A stretch of DNA of 64,000 nt from Bacteroidales bacterium UBA3743 (GCA_002371265.1 DFGT01000024.1:248001-312000), one strand, 5' to 3'; counted from the first letter of the stretch, positions 34,211 to 44,208 are shown. Notes: generated by a model from the letters alone, not told the origin. Translations and numbers: made by a program.

Positions 34211-35092
34211 TTACTTGTAAATTGCTTTCTTTCCTGCAAGAAGAGTGTTCTTCATCAAAGAGCAGATAGTCATTGGTCCGACACCGCCTGGCACTGGAGT
34301 GATGAAGCTGCACTTAGGAGCGACGTTCTCAAAATCAACGTCTCCAGTCAACTTGAATCCAGACTTAGTCTGAGTGCTTGGCACACGAGTTGTGCCGACG
34401 TCGATGATCACAGCACCGTCTTTCACCATATCAGCAGTCAAGAACTTAGGTGAACCCAAAGCTGCAATGATGATGTCAGCCTGAAGAGTGATCTCCTTTA
34501 GATTCTTAGTACGGCTGTGGCAAACTGTCACTGTAGCGTCGCCAGGGAATGCCTTCTGCATCATCAAAGACGCTACTGGCTTACCAACGATATTACTACG
34601 TCCGATCACCACACAATGTTTTCCGCTTGTCTCAATGTTGTAGCGTTTCAAAAGCTCCATGATTCCAGCTGGAGTGGCTGAAACGAAAGCAGGCAAACCG
34701 ATGCTTGTACGGCCCACATTGATTGGGTGGAATCCATCCACATCCTTATGATAGTCGATTGCCTCGATCACCTTCTGCTCTGAGATATGCTTTGGCAATG
34801 GAAGCTGGACAATAAATCCGTCTACATCAGGATCTTCGTTGAGCATCTTGATCTGCTCTAGAAGCTGCTCCTCTGTAATATCACTTTCAAAACTTAGTCT
34901 TGTAGACTTGAAACCACACTGCTCACAAGCTTTTACCTTGCTTGCAACATAAGTCTCACTACCACCGTCGTGGCCAACAATAATCACAGCCAAATGAGGT
35001 GTTTTACCTCCATTCTTTTTGATCTCTGCGACCTCAGCTGCAATCTCTTGCTTGATCTGGTCAGCGACTGCTTTTCCGTCAATTAACTGCAT
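34211..35092 (-). CDS. folD: Bifunctional methylenetetrahydrofolate dehydrogenase/cyclohydrolase
   Basis: A 293-residue FolD. The segment YVASKVKACEQCGF holds the catalytic Lys near residue 54; DVDGFIVQLPLPKHI, DVDGFHPINVG and the C-terminal TPVPGGVGPMT are all present, and the NADP-binding GRSNIVGKPVASL is intact. It provides 10-formyl-THF for purine synthesis. It follows ffh by 28 bp. Confidence 0.96.
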   Translation of the reverse strand: MQLIDGKAVADQIKQEIAAEVAEIKKNGGKTPHLAVIIVGHDGGSETYVASKVKACEQCGFKSTRLSFESDITEEQLLEQIKMLNEDPDVDGFIVQLPLPKHISEQKVIEAIDYHKDVDGFHPINVGRTSIGLPAFVSATPAGIMELLKRYNIETSGKHCVVIGRSNIVGKPVASLMMQKAFPGDATVTVCHSRTKNLKEITLQADIIIAALGSPKFLTADMVKDGAVIIDVGTTRVPSTQTKSGFKLTGDVDFENVAPKCSFITPVPGGVGPMTICSLMKNTLLAGKKAIYK

Positions 35093-35120
35093 AGTATTAT
35101 GTGTCTAATTATCTACAAAA

Positions 35121-36434
35121 TTATCTTCCGAATGGCAATTTCCCCTTATGCTGAGTCACCATTCTCATCATTTTCTTAGTGTCCTCAAACTGCTTTAGCA
35201 ATCTGTTGACATCCTGCAATGATGAGCCACTACCCTTAGCTATTCTCTGGCGACGTGAACCGTCGATGATGCTTGGGTTGGAACGCTCTTTCGGAGTCAT
35301 TGAATAGATGATTGCCTCAATACCCTTGAATGCGTCATCCTTGATGTCGATATCCTTGATTGCCTTGCCTACTCCTGGGATCATAGATGCCAACTCCTTC
35401 AAGTTACCCATCTTCTTGATCTGATTGATCTGGCTCAAGAAATCGTTGAAATCGAAATTATTCTTCTTGATCTTCTCCTGAAGTTTGAGTGCCTCCTTCT
35501 CATCGATCGCTTTCTGTGCTCTGTCGACGAGGGAAACGATATCACCCATACCCAAGATACGTCCGGCCATACGGTTTGGATGGAACACGTCGATTGCATC
35601 AAGCTTCTCACCTGTACCAATAAACTTGATTGGTTTGTCGACAACCTGACGGATAGACAATGCTGCACCACCACGAGTATCACCATCCAACTTTGTAAGC
35701 ACAACTCCGTCGAAATCCAAACGGTCGTTGAACTCTTTAGCTGTGTTGACAGCATCCTGACCTGTCATTGAATCGACAACGAACAGAGTCTCCTGCGGTT
35801 TGATTGCATCTTTGATAGCGGCGATCTCCGTCATCATCTGCTCATCGATAGCCAAACGTCCGGCTGTATCGACGATGACAACATCACAGCTGTTTGCTTT
35901 TGCCTCAGCAACCGCATGCATTGCGATTTCAACAGCGTTTTTATTGTCTGGCTCACTATATACAGGCACACCGATCTGCTCACCAAGCACCTTCAACTGG
36001 TCGATAGCGGCAGGACGGTAGATATCACATGCTGCAAGAAGAGGACGCTTGTTCTTCTCTTTCTTAAGCATGTTGGCAAGTTTTCCTGAGAATGTTGTCT
36101 TACCTGAACCCTGCAAACCAGACATCAAAATGATAGCAGGATTACCCTTGATGTTGATATCAGTAGCGACGCTACCCATCAACTCAACCAACTCGTCGTG
36201 GACAATCTTGACCATCATCTCTCCCGGTTTAACGGCTGTAAGCACGTTCTGACCAAGAGCCTTCTCCTTCACTGTGTCTGTGAAAGTCTTTGCGATTTTA
36301 TAGTTTACATCGGCCTCCAACAATGCCTTGCGGACATCCTTCAGAGTCTCAGCAACATTGATCTCGGTGATTTTACCCTCACCCTTTAATATCTTGAACG
36401 ACCTTTCGAGTCTTTCACCTAAACTTTCGAACAT
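35121..36434 (-). CDS. ffh: Signal recognition particle protein Ffh
   Basis: A 437-residue SRP54 homologue: N-terminal helical domain, G domain with GLQGSGKTTFSGKLA (about 108), DTAGRL (about 190) and TKLDGDTRGG (about 246), then a methionine-rich M domain ending LPFGR. Size and motifs are normal. It binds signal peptides and 4.5S RNA; no 4.5S RNA gene was seen in this window. Confidence 0.97.
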   Translation of the reverse strand: MFESLGERLERSFKILKGEGKITEINVAETLKDVRKALLEADVNYKIAKTFTDTVKEKALGQNVLTAVKPGEMMVKIVHDELVELMGSVATDINIKGNPAIILMSGLQGSGKTTFSGKLANMLKKEKNKRPLLAACDIYRPAAIDQLKVLGEQIGVPVYSEPDNKNAVEIAMHAVAEAKANSCDVVIVDTAGRLAIDEQMMTEIAAIKDAIKPQETLFVVDSMTGQDAVNTAKEFNDRLDFDGVVLTKLDGDTRGGAALSIRQVVDKPIKFIGTGEKLDAIDVFHPNRMAGRILGMGDIVSLVDRAQKAIDEKEALKLQEKIKKNNFDFNDFLSQINQIKKMGNLKELASMIPGVGKAIKDIDIKDDAFKGIEAIIYSMTPKERSNPSIIDGSRRQRIAKGSGSSLQDVNRLLKQFEDTKKMMRMVTQHKGKLPFGR

Positions 36435-36467
36435 AATATGTATTCAGTTTACTTGATTTCCGTTTGA

Positions 36468-38012
36468 TTACTTAGCAAAACTTACCGCGCGTGTCTCTCT
36501 GATGACAGTGATCTTAACCTGACCTGGATAAGTCATCTCATCCTGGATCTTCTTTGCGATTTCTGCCGACAATGTTTCAGTCTGCTTGTCGTCGATCTTA
36601 TCAGCGCCTACGATTACACGCAACTCACGACCAGCCTGGATAGCGTATGTCTTGATAACTCCAGGGTAAGACAATGGAAGTTTCTCCAAATCATTCAATC
36701 TCTTGATGTAAGCCTCGACGATCTCACGACGTGCACCTGGACGAGCTCCACTGATTGCGTCACAAGCCTGAACGATTGGAGCAAGCAACGTCTCCATCTC
36801 AATCTCATCGTGGTGAGCACCGATAGCGTTGCAGATTTCTGGTTTTTCCTTATACTTCTCAGCTATCTTCATACCAAGGATTGCGTGTGGCAATTCTGGC
36901 TCCTCATCCGAAACTTTACCAATATCGTGAAGCAAACCAGCACGTTTAGCCTTCTTTGAATTCAAACCAAGTTCGGATGCCATCACAGCACAAAGATTAG
37001 CAGTCTCACGTGCGTGTTGCAACAAATTCTGTCCGTATGATGAACGATATTTCATCTTACCGATCAAACGGATCAAATCAGCATGTAGTCCATGGACACC
37101 AAGGTCGATAGTCGTACGGCGACCAGTCTCAACGATCTCCTCCTCTACCTGCTTCTTAACCTTGGCAACGACCTCCTCGATACGAGCTGGGTGGATACGA
37201 CCGTCAGTCACCAACTGATGCAACGCAAGACGGGCGATCTCACGTCTTACCGGATCGAATGAAGAAAGGACGATTGCCTCTGGAGTGTCATCAACAATGA
37301 TTTCCACACCTGTAGCAGCCTCCAAAGCACGGATATTTCTACCCTCACGACCGATGATTCTACCCTTCACCTCGTCACTGTCGATATTGAAAACAGTCAC
37401 AGAGTTTTCGATTGCAGCCTCAGATGCGACTCTCTGGATTGTCTGGATAACAATCTTCTTAGCCTCCTTATTGGCATTCATCTTAGCCTCTTCCATGATA
37501 TCGTTGACGTAGCTCATCGCATTTGTACGAGCCTCATCCTTTAACGAATTGATCAGCTGCTCCTTAGCTTCTGCGGCAGACAAGCCAGAGATTGTCTCCA
37601 ACTGCTCCTGCTGGCGTAAGATGACCTTATCCAACTCACGACGCTGATCCTCGACCACCTGTTTCTGCTTGTCCAAAGCCTCGCGTGATTGGTCGGCACT
37701 CTGCTTTGCACGCTGCAACTCGCTCTGCTGACGAGCCAACTGCTCCTCACGCTGTTTTGCGCGCTGCTCAGCCTGAACTAACTTTTGATTTCGCTGATTG
37801 ACCTGAGTTTCAAACTCACTCTTGTACTTGTTGTACTTTTCACGAGCCTCTAGATTTTTCTTTTCAAAAATCACTTTAGCCTCGTCCTCAGCCTTTTTGA
37901 CGATATCCTCTGCACGGGATTTTAAAAGCGTATTGTTGATTACAAAAGCTATGGCAGCACCTATTGCCAAAGCCACAATCGCCACAATTACAATAATCAA
38001 TATATTATCCAT
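36468..38012 (-). CDS. rny: Ribonuclease Y
   Basis: A 514-residue RNase Y: N-terminal membrane helix (about 3-25), long charged coiled coil (about 30-180), KH domain (GRIIGREGRNIRALE, about 215-229) and HD domain with GLLHDIGK near 358. It starts mRNA decay at the membrane. Start ATG at 38012, 79 bp after zapA. Confidence 0.97.
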   Translation of the reverse strand: MDNILIIVIVAIVALAIGAAIAFVINNTLLKSRAEDIVKKAEDEAKVIFEKKNLEAREKYNKYKSEFETQVNQRNQKLVQAEQRAKQREEQLARQQSELQRAKQSADQSREALDKQKQVVEDQRRELDKVILRQQEQLETISGLSAAEAKEQLINSLKDEARTNAMSYVNDIMEEAKMNANKEAKKIVIQTIQRVASEAAIENSVTVFNIDSDEVKGRIIGREGRNIRALEAATGVEIIVDDTPEAIVLSSFDPVRREIARLALHQLVTDGRIHPARIEEVVAKVKKQVEEEIVETGRRTTIDLGVHGLHADLIRLIGKMKYRSSYGQNLLQHARETANLCAVMASELGLNSKKAKRAGLLHDIGKVSDEEPELPHAILGMKIAEKYKEKPEICNAIGAHHDEIEMETLLAPIVQACDAISGARPGARREIVEAYIKRLNDLEKLPLSYPGVIKTYAIQAGRELRVIVGADKIDDKQTETLSAEIAKKIQDEMTYPGQVKITVIRETRAVSFAK

Positions 38013-38091
38013 TATTCTTAATTAAATTCATTTCTCTAAACCAAAATTCTCATTTTGAGTTGCGACGAAATGATCTTTAAGGGTTTGGTAA

Positions 38092-38376
38092 TCAGCTGTG
38101 TTTCAATAACACAACATCTAAATCAGAGTGTAGTTTATCCAAATTTTCCTCCAATTCTCTATCTGCGCCAATCTTCATCAACTTCGACACAGTAGCATCA
38201 ATCAAAGCAAATCTCATAGCAGTCTCAATAGTCATATTCTTACTTTTGGACTGATATGCAATCAATTTTTTTTCTATTTCCTCTGCAGCCTCACGAAAAT
38301 AATGCTCATTCCTAGGATCTACTTTAAGCTTTATTGTTCCGTTTGCAACATGTAAAGTAATTTCAATTTTATCCAT
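38092..38376 (-). CDS. zapA: Cell division protein ZapA
   Basis: A 94-residue ZapA-like protein with the LHVANGTIKLKVDPRNEHYFR N-terminal strand region and a C-terminal helix for oligomer formation; it stabilises FtsZ rings. Start overlaps the upstream small coiled-coil gene by one base (TAATG), so they are coupled. Confidence 0.85.
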   Translation of the reverse strand: MDKIEITLHVANGTIKLKVDPRNEHYFREAAEEIEKKLIAYQSKSKNMTIETAMRFALIDATVSKLMKIGADRELEENLDKLHSDLDVVLLKHS

Positions 38377-38666
38377 TACTTAATCAAGGAAATACATTTA
38401 TCTATTTTTTTTACCATTAGCCTTAAACGATCTCTTTCAGCTTTAGCTTGTTCTTCGTTGATATTCAATGACTTGACCAATTTCAAGTTGTCGTATTGGG
38501 ATTGCAACCTGTCTTTTTCAACTGTCAAATCACGCAATTTCATTTCGATTTCGCTAATTTTTGCATTCAATTCCTTGTTTTTTTCGACCTCCGCCTCAAA
38601 TCTTTCTATCAAGACTTTCACTTTGGCCTCCAAGGATACAAATTTATCTTGCTGATTCTCCGTCAT
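38376..38666 (-). CDS. Small coiled-coil protein upstream of zapA
   Basis: I choose MTENQQDKFVSLEAKVKVLI at 38666; an extension to 38693 is open. The 96 residues are almost all one heptad-rich helix (about 8-90), like ZapB-type division proteins. Coupling to zapA suggests it acts with ZapA at the septum; that role is inferred from position. Confidence 0.75.
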   Translation of the reverse strand: MTENQQDKFVSLEAKVKVLIERFEAEVEKNKELNAKISEIEMKLRDLTVEKDRLQSQYDNLKLVKSLNINEEQAKAERDRLRLMVKKIDKCISLIK

Positions 38667-38833
38667 AACACCAAAATTGTTGCGAATATACATATTTTTT
38701 TTGACAATTCACAATCATAAAGAAAATAATATGACTGAAATATGTAATTCACACAAAAATCAGTACAACACCATATACGTTGCCTCTACTTCATAATCCA
38801 GCTCATGATAAAAGAAGTTCCAAAAACTTAAAA

Positions 38834-39529
38834 TTATTCCGCTCTGCTTTCTTTATTTCTAAAAGTATATTTCACTCCAACTTGTGCTACACCCTGATAT
38901 CCATAACCAAACTCAGCAAATCCTCTCCAAAGCATTCCGCCTATCTCTATGCCTAATAGGGTATATTGTAAAGATGGACCTAAACGAAACGTTTTTTTAC
39001 TATCAGATTTTGAATCTGCATAAATAATATTTTTCTCTAAACACAAACTTAATCCAAAACCTAATTTTCCATACATTGCCACATGAGTTCTCTTGAAATA
39101 GTTTATTATTGCTTCTGGCATAATGATAAATAAATGTTTATGTAAGTCACCCCAATAATGAATCGTTGTATTCACTGAAGATGAAAATGTAGTATCCGTT
39201 TCGGTATATTGTTTAATTTTCAAATTATTATACCCAACGCAGACACCTATTCCAGCTCTTTTTCCTAACATACATTCATAATGAATGTTAAGATTAATCG
39301 GTTTGGATTTCAACTCGGATCTATTTCCTATACATATAATAGTGTCATTATAATTATGATAATCATACAACTCTTGTTCATTATAATAATGATCTGTCGA
39401 CTTGTATTCATCATGTATATATGTATGGTTATAAAATCCTACAGATGCGGAAATCCGATGCTCCGGTTGAGCTAAACAACTGAATGAAAATCCTATAAAT
39501 AAAAGGACAACCAAACTTATTCTTTTCAT
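38834..39529 (-). CDS. Outer-membrane beta-barrel-like protein, paralogue 1
   Basis: A 231-residue exported protein with signal peptide MKRISLVVLLFIGFSFSCLA. Alternating beta strands and a C-terminal VGVKYTF strand resemble small outer-membrane barrels. It is a paralogue of the next gene upstream (same signal peptide, same AQPEHRI mature start, same INLHYECMLGK-type and C-terminal segments). No known function. Confidence 0.7.
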   Translation of the reverse strand: MKRISLVVLLFIGFSFSCLAQPEHRISASVGFYNHTYIHDEYKSTDHYYNEQELYDYHNYNDTIICIGNRSELKSKPINLNIHYECMLGKRAGIGVCVGYNNLKIKQYTETDTTFSSSVNTTIHYWGDLHKHLFIIMPEAIINYFKRTHVAMYGKLGFGLSLCLEKNIIYADSKSDSKKTFRLGPSLQYTLLGIEIGGMLWRGFAEFGYGYQGVAQVGVKYTFRNKESRAE

Positions 39530-39580
39530 AAATCTTCCGTTACTCTACAAATTTATTACTTTTAACAATCAAACATCTCT

Positions 39581-40291
39581 TCATTCCCCTACTCTATCTT
39601 CTTTCTTCTTGAAAGTATACTTCACTCCGAACTGGCCAATTCCCTGAGCACCATAACCGAATTCACCAAAAGAACGTAAGTTTTTCTTTCCTACTTCAAA
39701 ACAGATCGGAGATCCTTGAAAATAAAAATGATGTTCCTTAAACTCTGTAATATCCGAGCGAGAAGTAAGAAACTCTCTTTTTTCAATATTGAATCTCACT
39801 CCAGCTCCAAATTTACTATACATAGAAAAGCGTTCCTTTTTGAACCAATAAACAGTAGCCTCTGGCATAATAAAAATTATATGTCTGTGGAGATATCCAT
39901 TATCTTCTGAAACACGATTCCATCCTATATATCCATCACCATATCTATCTACTTTTTCGGCAGCGACGTATGACCATGACTCTTGATTCATTCTCAATTT
40001 ATCATAACCTAAACAAAGCCCTATACTAAAATGATTTTTTAACGTACATTCATAATGAAGATTAAGATTGACAGGCAGAATCAACATATGCTCTTCCGTA
40101 CGTTCATCTGTATCATTAATATCACGTGGGGATCGTTGGCAATCCTCTACATCTGTAAGGATATCTGCCAACGCATGATTAAATCCATGACTTAATCCAC
40201 CAAAGCCAATCGCTATACGATGCTCAGGTTGTGCTAAACAACTGAATATAAATCCTATAAACAAAAAGATAATTAAGCTAATTCTTTTCAT
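39581..40291 (-). CDS. Outer-membrane beta-barrel-like protein, paralogue 2
   Basis: Start chosen at ATG 40291 (MKRISLIIFLFIGFIFSCLA), 28 codons inside the longest frame, because it gives a signal peptide matching its neighbour. About 236 residues; the AQPEHRI start, NLHYECTL segment and closing FGVKYTFKK strand are shared with the gene at 38834. A tandem duplication. Function unknown. Confidence 0.7.
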   Translation of the reverse strand: MKRISLIIFLFIGFIFSCLAQPEHRIAIGFGGLSHGFNHALADILTDVEDCQRSPRDINDTDERTEEHMLILPVNLNLHYECTLKNHFSIGLCLGYDKLRMNQESWSYVAAEKVDRYGDGYIGWNRVSEDNGYLHRHIIFIMPEATVYWFKKERFSMYSKFGAGVRFNIEKREFLTSRSDITEFKEHHFYFQGSPICFEVGKKNLRSFGEFGYGAQGIGQFGVKYTFKKKEDRVGE

Positions 40292-40419
40292 AAACATTCC
40301 GTTATTATTTTCAAATTTTATCATCAAAAACGAATTCTCATAATTAAAGTGAGTTCGACAAATTACAATCTGCAAATTTTCTACTTTCTTATAGAATTCT
40401 CACCTCATTTTCTCAAGAA

Positions 40420-40535
40420 AAGACGTAGCCTTTCTCTGTAACCATTGTGTCTCTGTGGTTTAATTAAATTTTATGTGTTCGCCTACGGCTCGCACGTTGG
40501 AAGGAGTTAGGACGTTCCGTCCTTAACAATCCTCT
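40420..40535 (+). repeat. Composite dispersed repeat
   Basis: Three modules in order: TTTCTCTGTAACCATTGTGT/CTCTGTGG, then the TATGTG(T/C)TCGCC-TACGGCTCGCA module (B), then family A at 40506-40534 in its GGACG/CGTCC form. The same three-module order occurs on the minus strand near 61449 and 62735. The whole 40376-40869 gap is repeat sequence without a gene. Confidence 0.85.
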
Positions 40536-40669
40536 TTATGACACCCCAACTATCATTTTCTCTTTTTTTATTTCATCGAACTCACGTTAATTACAATACT
40601 GCCGCAAATTTACACAATAAATATTTGGCAACCAAACATTTTCATTATGACAGACAACTTTGGTAAAAG

Positions 40670-40795
40670 TATAGTCCTTCTCTGTAAAACTTCTGTCTCT
40701 GTGGTTATTCCAATGTGCTCGCCTTCGGCTCGCAATAAAAAGAGACGTTGCACGCAATAATAAAAAGAGACGTTGCACGCAACGTCTCTACATAG
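40670..40795 (+). repeat. Partial composite repeat and GAGACGTTGC palindrome
   Basis: Contains CTTCTCTGTAAAACTTCTGT, CTCTGTGGTT, then TGTGCTCGCCTTCGGCTCGCA without family A. Next to it, AAAAAGAGACGTTGCACGCAA is present twice, and the second copy closes into the palindrome GAGACGTTGC-GCAACGTCTC (40768-40790). Confidence 0.8.
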
Positions 40796-40869
40796 AATGA
40801 ACAAAATTAATTCACAGTTGTATTTTCCAATAATTACGCATTACGAATTATAAATTACGCATTACATAA

Positions 40870-42501
40870 TCATTTCGGCAATTTATATTTGTCCCCCGTA
40901 GTCTCTATAATCTGTTTGTAGAACCAATCGGAATATCCAGGTGACGAGATTCCTGCAGGCACACCCCAGCCGTTGTCGATAAACACGCCTCCTCGCTCTC
41001 GCTTGATATTTCCGTCGCAATACTTGACCATCAGAAACTCACCTAACTTCTTCCATCTTTCCATGGTGATATACGACTGGTTTTGAGAATATTCCGTCAA
41101 GAATCGAGCCGCAAAATCAGGGCTCTTGGTATATAACGACTTTGCCGCCTCCTCCACCACTTCCAAATTATCCTCAAACTTGCGTTCCAGCTCATCTTGT
41201 ATCTTCAACACGTCTTTCGACATATATTCATAACGAGAATAGGTCAGATTGGCAACCCAATTAAACACCCAATAAGCAGATGTCCACGAGAATTCCAACA
41301 AACTGCCATTGCCTTTCCTGAAACACTCCGGCACCTCAGTAGTGGCTATATAAATAGGTATGTAGACGGTGAAGGTCGCATCGTCGACTCCATACCACAA
41401 CACTCCGCCTACCATGTTGGGCAACCAGCTGCGCATCTGAGCTATGAAACTGAAAGCATTGTGTGGACCGGCTATCGGATTCTCATTGAAATACTTTGTG
41501 CCATCCACCTCCCATTCACGCGGTGCATAACGATATGAGGCTCCAAACGGCTCACTTCCCACTCCTGAATCTATCGCAAGCGGAGTGCCTTCGAAATGAT
41601 CACGCATCAGGTTTTTCAACTCTTTCAATGAGATCTTTTTATCCGGCTTTATCCAAAGTGGAAGTCTCTCATCACTTTTTCCAAGAATATAATCCTGATA
41701 CTTAGCCATTTGCGGAGAAAGCTTTGTGAAGACTGACCATACACGAGCATCACAAAAACGTCTCGCTGAGAAACTCATTGGATCATAAGCGTCGGAAAAA
41801 CTGAATTCTTTGTTCTTTCCCTCAAAATAACCTTTCTCTCTCGCAAACGATATAACATCCTTCGAATATCTGCAATTCGCTCTGTCGTTCAACGGGAATG
41901 TCGTGATTCTTGAGTGATTGGCATGCGCGCTCACGCAATCGTCAGGCAGACGCATTGCCACCCACACCGCTCCTTTGATATCCGGACCTTTTCCAATCAT
42001 CTCCATGATCCACAACTCGTTAGGATCAGCGATTGTAAATGTTTCCCCAGAACTGCGATAGCCATACTCATTCACCAAATCAGTCATGATCTGTATGGCA
42101 TCCGTCGCAGTCTTACAACGCTGCAACGTCAAAGTGATCAGATTACCATAGTCGAGCACTCCACTTGTATCCACCAACTCTGGTCGTCCTCCCCATGTGG
42201 ATTCCGTGATACACACCTGATGCTCATTCATATTTCCAAGCACATCATTGGTGAATGGCACCTGCTCCACTTTTCCCTGATATCCGTGAGTGTCCCATCC
42301 ATAGATGTCAATCTTCTCATACTTAGAGTGTTGGGCTTTGGGATAATGCGTCAACTCTCCATACAAATAGTATGAATCCGCTGAATAGGTACATAGTGTC
42401 GACCCGTCAGTGGAACATTGCTTGCCTACCAAAATATTTGTTCCCGCATAAGCAGTGAAAGCACTCAGCAATGTAGAAACTATTGATACTATCCGCTTCA
42501 T
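40870..42501 (-). CDS. C69-family peptidase homologue lacking the nucleophile Cys
   Basis: A 543-residue exported protein of the C69 (dipeptidase A-like) family: signal peptide, then TNILVGKQCSTDGSTLCTYS, later NMNEHQVCITESTWGGR and the long domain typical of the family. In active members the residue before TN/TT is the N-terminal Cys nucleophile (CTNF or CTTI). Here it is Gly20 (codon at 42442-42444), so the protein may be catalytically dead or use another route. The gene is otherwise full length. Adjacent to the M23 gene upstream (TAA then ATG), so they are cotranscribed. Confidence 0.82.
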   Translation of the reverse strand: MKRIVSIVSTLLSAFTAYAGTNILVGKQCSTDGSTLCTYSADSYYLYGELTHYPKAQHSKYEKIDIYGWDTHGYQGKVEQVPFTNDVLGNMNEHQVCITESTWGGRPELVDTSGVLDYGNLITLTLQRCKTATDAIQIMTDLVNEYGYRSSGETFTIADPNELWIMEMIGKGPDIKGAVWVAMRLPDDCVSAHANHSRITTFPLNDRANCRYSKDVISFAREKGYFEGKNKEFSFSDAYDPMSFSARRFCDARVWSVFTKLSPQMAKYQDYILGKSDERLPLWIKPDKKISLKELKNLMRDHFEGTPLAIDSGVGSEPFGASYRYAPREWEVDGTKYFNENPIAGPHNAFSFIAQMRSWLPNMVGGVLWYGVDDATFTVYIPIYIATTEVPECFRKGNGSLLEFSWTSAYWVFNWVANLTYSRYEYMSKDVLKIQDELERKFEDNLEVVEEAAKSLYTKSPDFAARFLTEYSQNQSYITMERWKKLGEFLMVKYCDGNIKRERGGVFIDNGWGVPAGISSPGYSDWFYKQIIETTGDKYKLPK

Positions 42502-44208
42502 TTAGTACAAAATTTTCTTTTCGTAAACTCGCTCATTATTACAGTTGTCTGTAACAACAAACTTGAATGTCTTTAATGTATTGTCTTTCTCAACATTCTC
42601 CACAGACAAATTGCAGAATGCTGTTCCCGACTTCTGGTCATACTCAAAAAGAACCCACTTGCCGTCTATATAACCCTTATAAGATTTGATGCCAGACATT
42701 CCGTCGCCCATCTTCATCACGATTCTATTAGTCTGACGCAGGTTTTTAGTCTGAAGCGGACCCACATACGGCGGTGTGACATCTTTGAAAACTGCGAATT
42801 TACCAAGTTCACGCACTTTTGCCACCGCAAAACCGTCGACATACTTGCACAACGACACTCTGTTTATCAGATTCTTATTGTTAAGCGACACAACCACATA
42901 TTTGTCTTTGTCTTGCAACTCATCTTTGGAAATCTTGATAGATAGATCCATAAATGTATGCACAGGAGTCAATGGATCTCCGATATTATAAATATTTGAA
43001 TAAAATGTATTCGACGGAATTGTCTGAAAATCAACATCCTCATCTTCATACAATGCATTTTCCGGAGCATAAAGGACGACATCTTTCTTATCCAACATAT
43101 TTGCTATGCCGGCAGTCAGTTTTTCACCTGTCGGCTTGACTTCCGGAGTTGTAGTCTCAACCTTCTTACCAACGACGTTGACAACCAATACATCTTTGTT
43201 TCCAAAATCATCCACCACCTCAAATTTCACTTCGTAGGTACGTTCCTCATTGATATTCAGCACTCCATTGTTCTTCAAATCATGGAATATCTTCAACGGA
43301 GTATTTTTTTCAGGGAACATCTTCATAAAGAATTCACCTGTACGTTGCTGTTGACGGTAGTCGATGAAACTGTTGAGAGCACGAGAGTCGACGAACTTCA
43401 CATTACGGATGTCAACTTTGCTGTATAAATTACCGTCGACATACATAAATAAAGTACGAGGAGTATGGTGGAAACCAGTTCCCGACATAAAATCATACGA
43501 TTTCAACGCAAAAGCGATGTTTCCCCAAGCACTGATAGTAGCCACTCCGTTCAATCGTCTCTCTCCACCAGCGATAACACGTGTATTATATTTGACAGAA
43601 GATTTCCCGTTTACTTTGCTGTTATTATCCATCGCATAGATTTTTGTGGCGTTGATTTGAGGGCGACGGCTGTCCTGCAATCCCCACACATCATTATGGT
43701 CGAATGGATTTTCAAGTTCACCTTCCGGCGAACGGAATTCAAAATGAAGATGAGGTCCACCGCTCGAACCAGTGTTGCCCGACCAAGCGATCTGCTCACC
43801 CCTCTCTACCTTTATCTCATTCTTAGCTGGGAAAATATCCACTTCAAACGACTGATTCTTTTCCTGCTCCTCACGCACACGTTTGCCGATAGCGTTAAGG
43901 AATCCGTTACAATGGGCATACAGAGAGACACGGCCATCAGCGTGAGTGATCTCCACTCTCTTTCCATAGCTACGAGGCTCGACAGTAATACGAGACACCC
44001 AACCGCTCTCAACAGCAAAAATTTTCTTATTGACATCACTGTTTGTGCGGAAATCAAGGCCGCCATGGAAATGGTTGCGTCTCAATTCCAAATAGCTGCC
44101 ACTCAACGTGTTGACCTCTTCAAGTGGCTTAACATAATTACGTTGAGCGACTGTCAAAGATGTACTTGAAAAAAGCAAAAGGGATAAATATAATTGTTTT
44201 ATACGCAT
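42502..44208 (-). CDS. M23/LytM-domain exported protein
   Basis: A 568-residue protein with a signal peptide and an M23 peptidase domain. Metal and catalytic motifs are present: HFHGGLDF (about 47-54), YAHCNGF and GGPHLHFEFR (about 149-158). The remaining C-terminal 400 residues form beta-rich Ig-like modules (EYDQKSGTAFCN, KTFKFVVTDN). It likely trims peptidoglycan crosslinks. It heads a two-gene unit with the C69 homologue. Confidence 0.88.
   Translation of the reverse strand: MRIKQLYLSLLLFSSTSLTVAQRNYVKPLEEVNTLSGSYLELRRNHFHGGLDFRTNSDVNKKIFAVESGWVSRITVEPRSYGKRVEITHADGRVSLYAHCNGFLNAIGKRVREEQEKNQSFEVDIFPAKNEIKVERGEQIAWSGNTGSSGGPHLHFEFRSPEGELENPFDHNDVWGLQDSRRPQINATKIYAMDNNSKVNGKSSVKYNTRVIAGGERRLNGVATISAWGNIAFALKSYDFMSGTGFHHTPRTLFMYVDGNLYSKVDIRNVKFVDSRALNSFIDYRQQQRTGEFFMKMFPEKNTPLKIFHDLKNNGVLNINEERTYEVKFEVVDDFGNKDVLVVNVVGKKVETTTPEVKPTGEKLTAGIANMLDKKDVVLYAPENALYEDEDVDFQTIPSNTFYSNIYNIGDPLTPVHTFMDLSIKISKDELQDKDKYVVVSLNNKNLINRVSLCKYVDGFAVAKVRELGKFAVFKDVTPPYVGPLQTKNLRQTNRIVMKMGDGMSGIKSYKGYIDGKWVLFEYDQKSGTAFCNLSVENVEKDNTLKTFKFVVTDNCNNERVYEKKILY

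Noticed and set aside
38013..38091. 6S RNA between zapA and rny
   Set aside because: The gap is only 79 bp, too short for 6S RNA, and no large hairpin is visible.
43465..44169. 234-codon plus-strand frame opposite the M23 gene
   Set aside because: Entirely antisense to a well-supported gene with intact motifs; no family resemblance.
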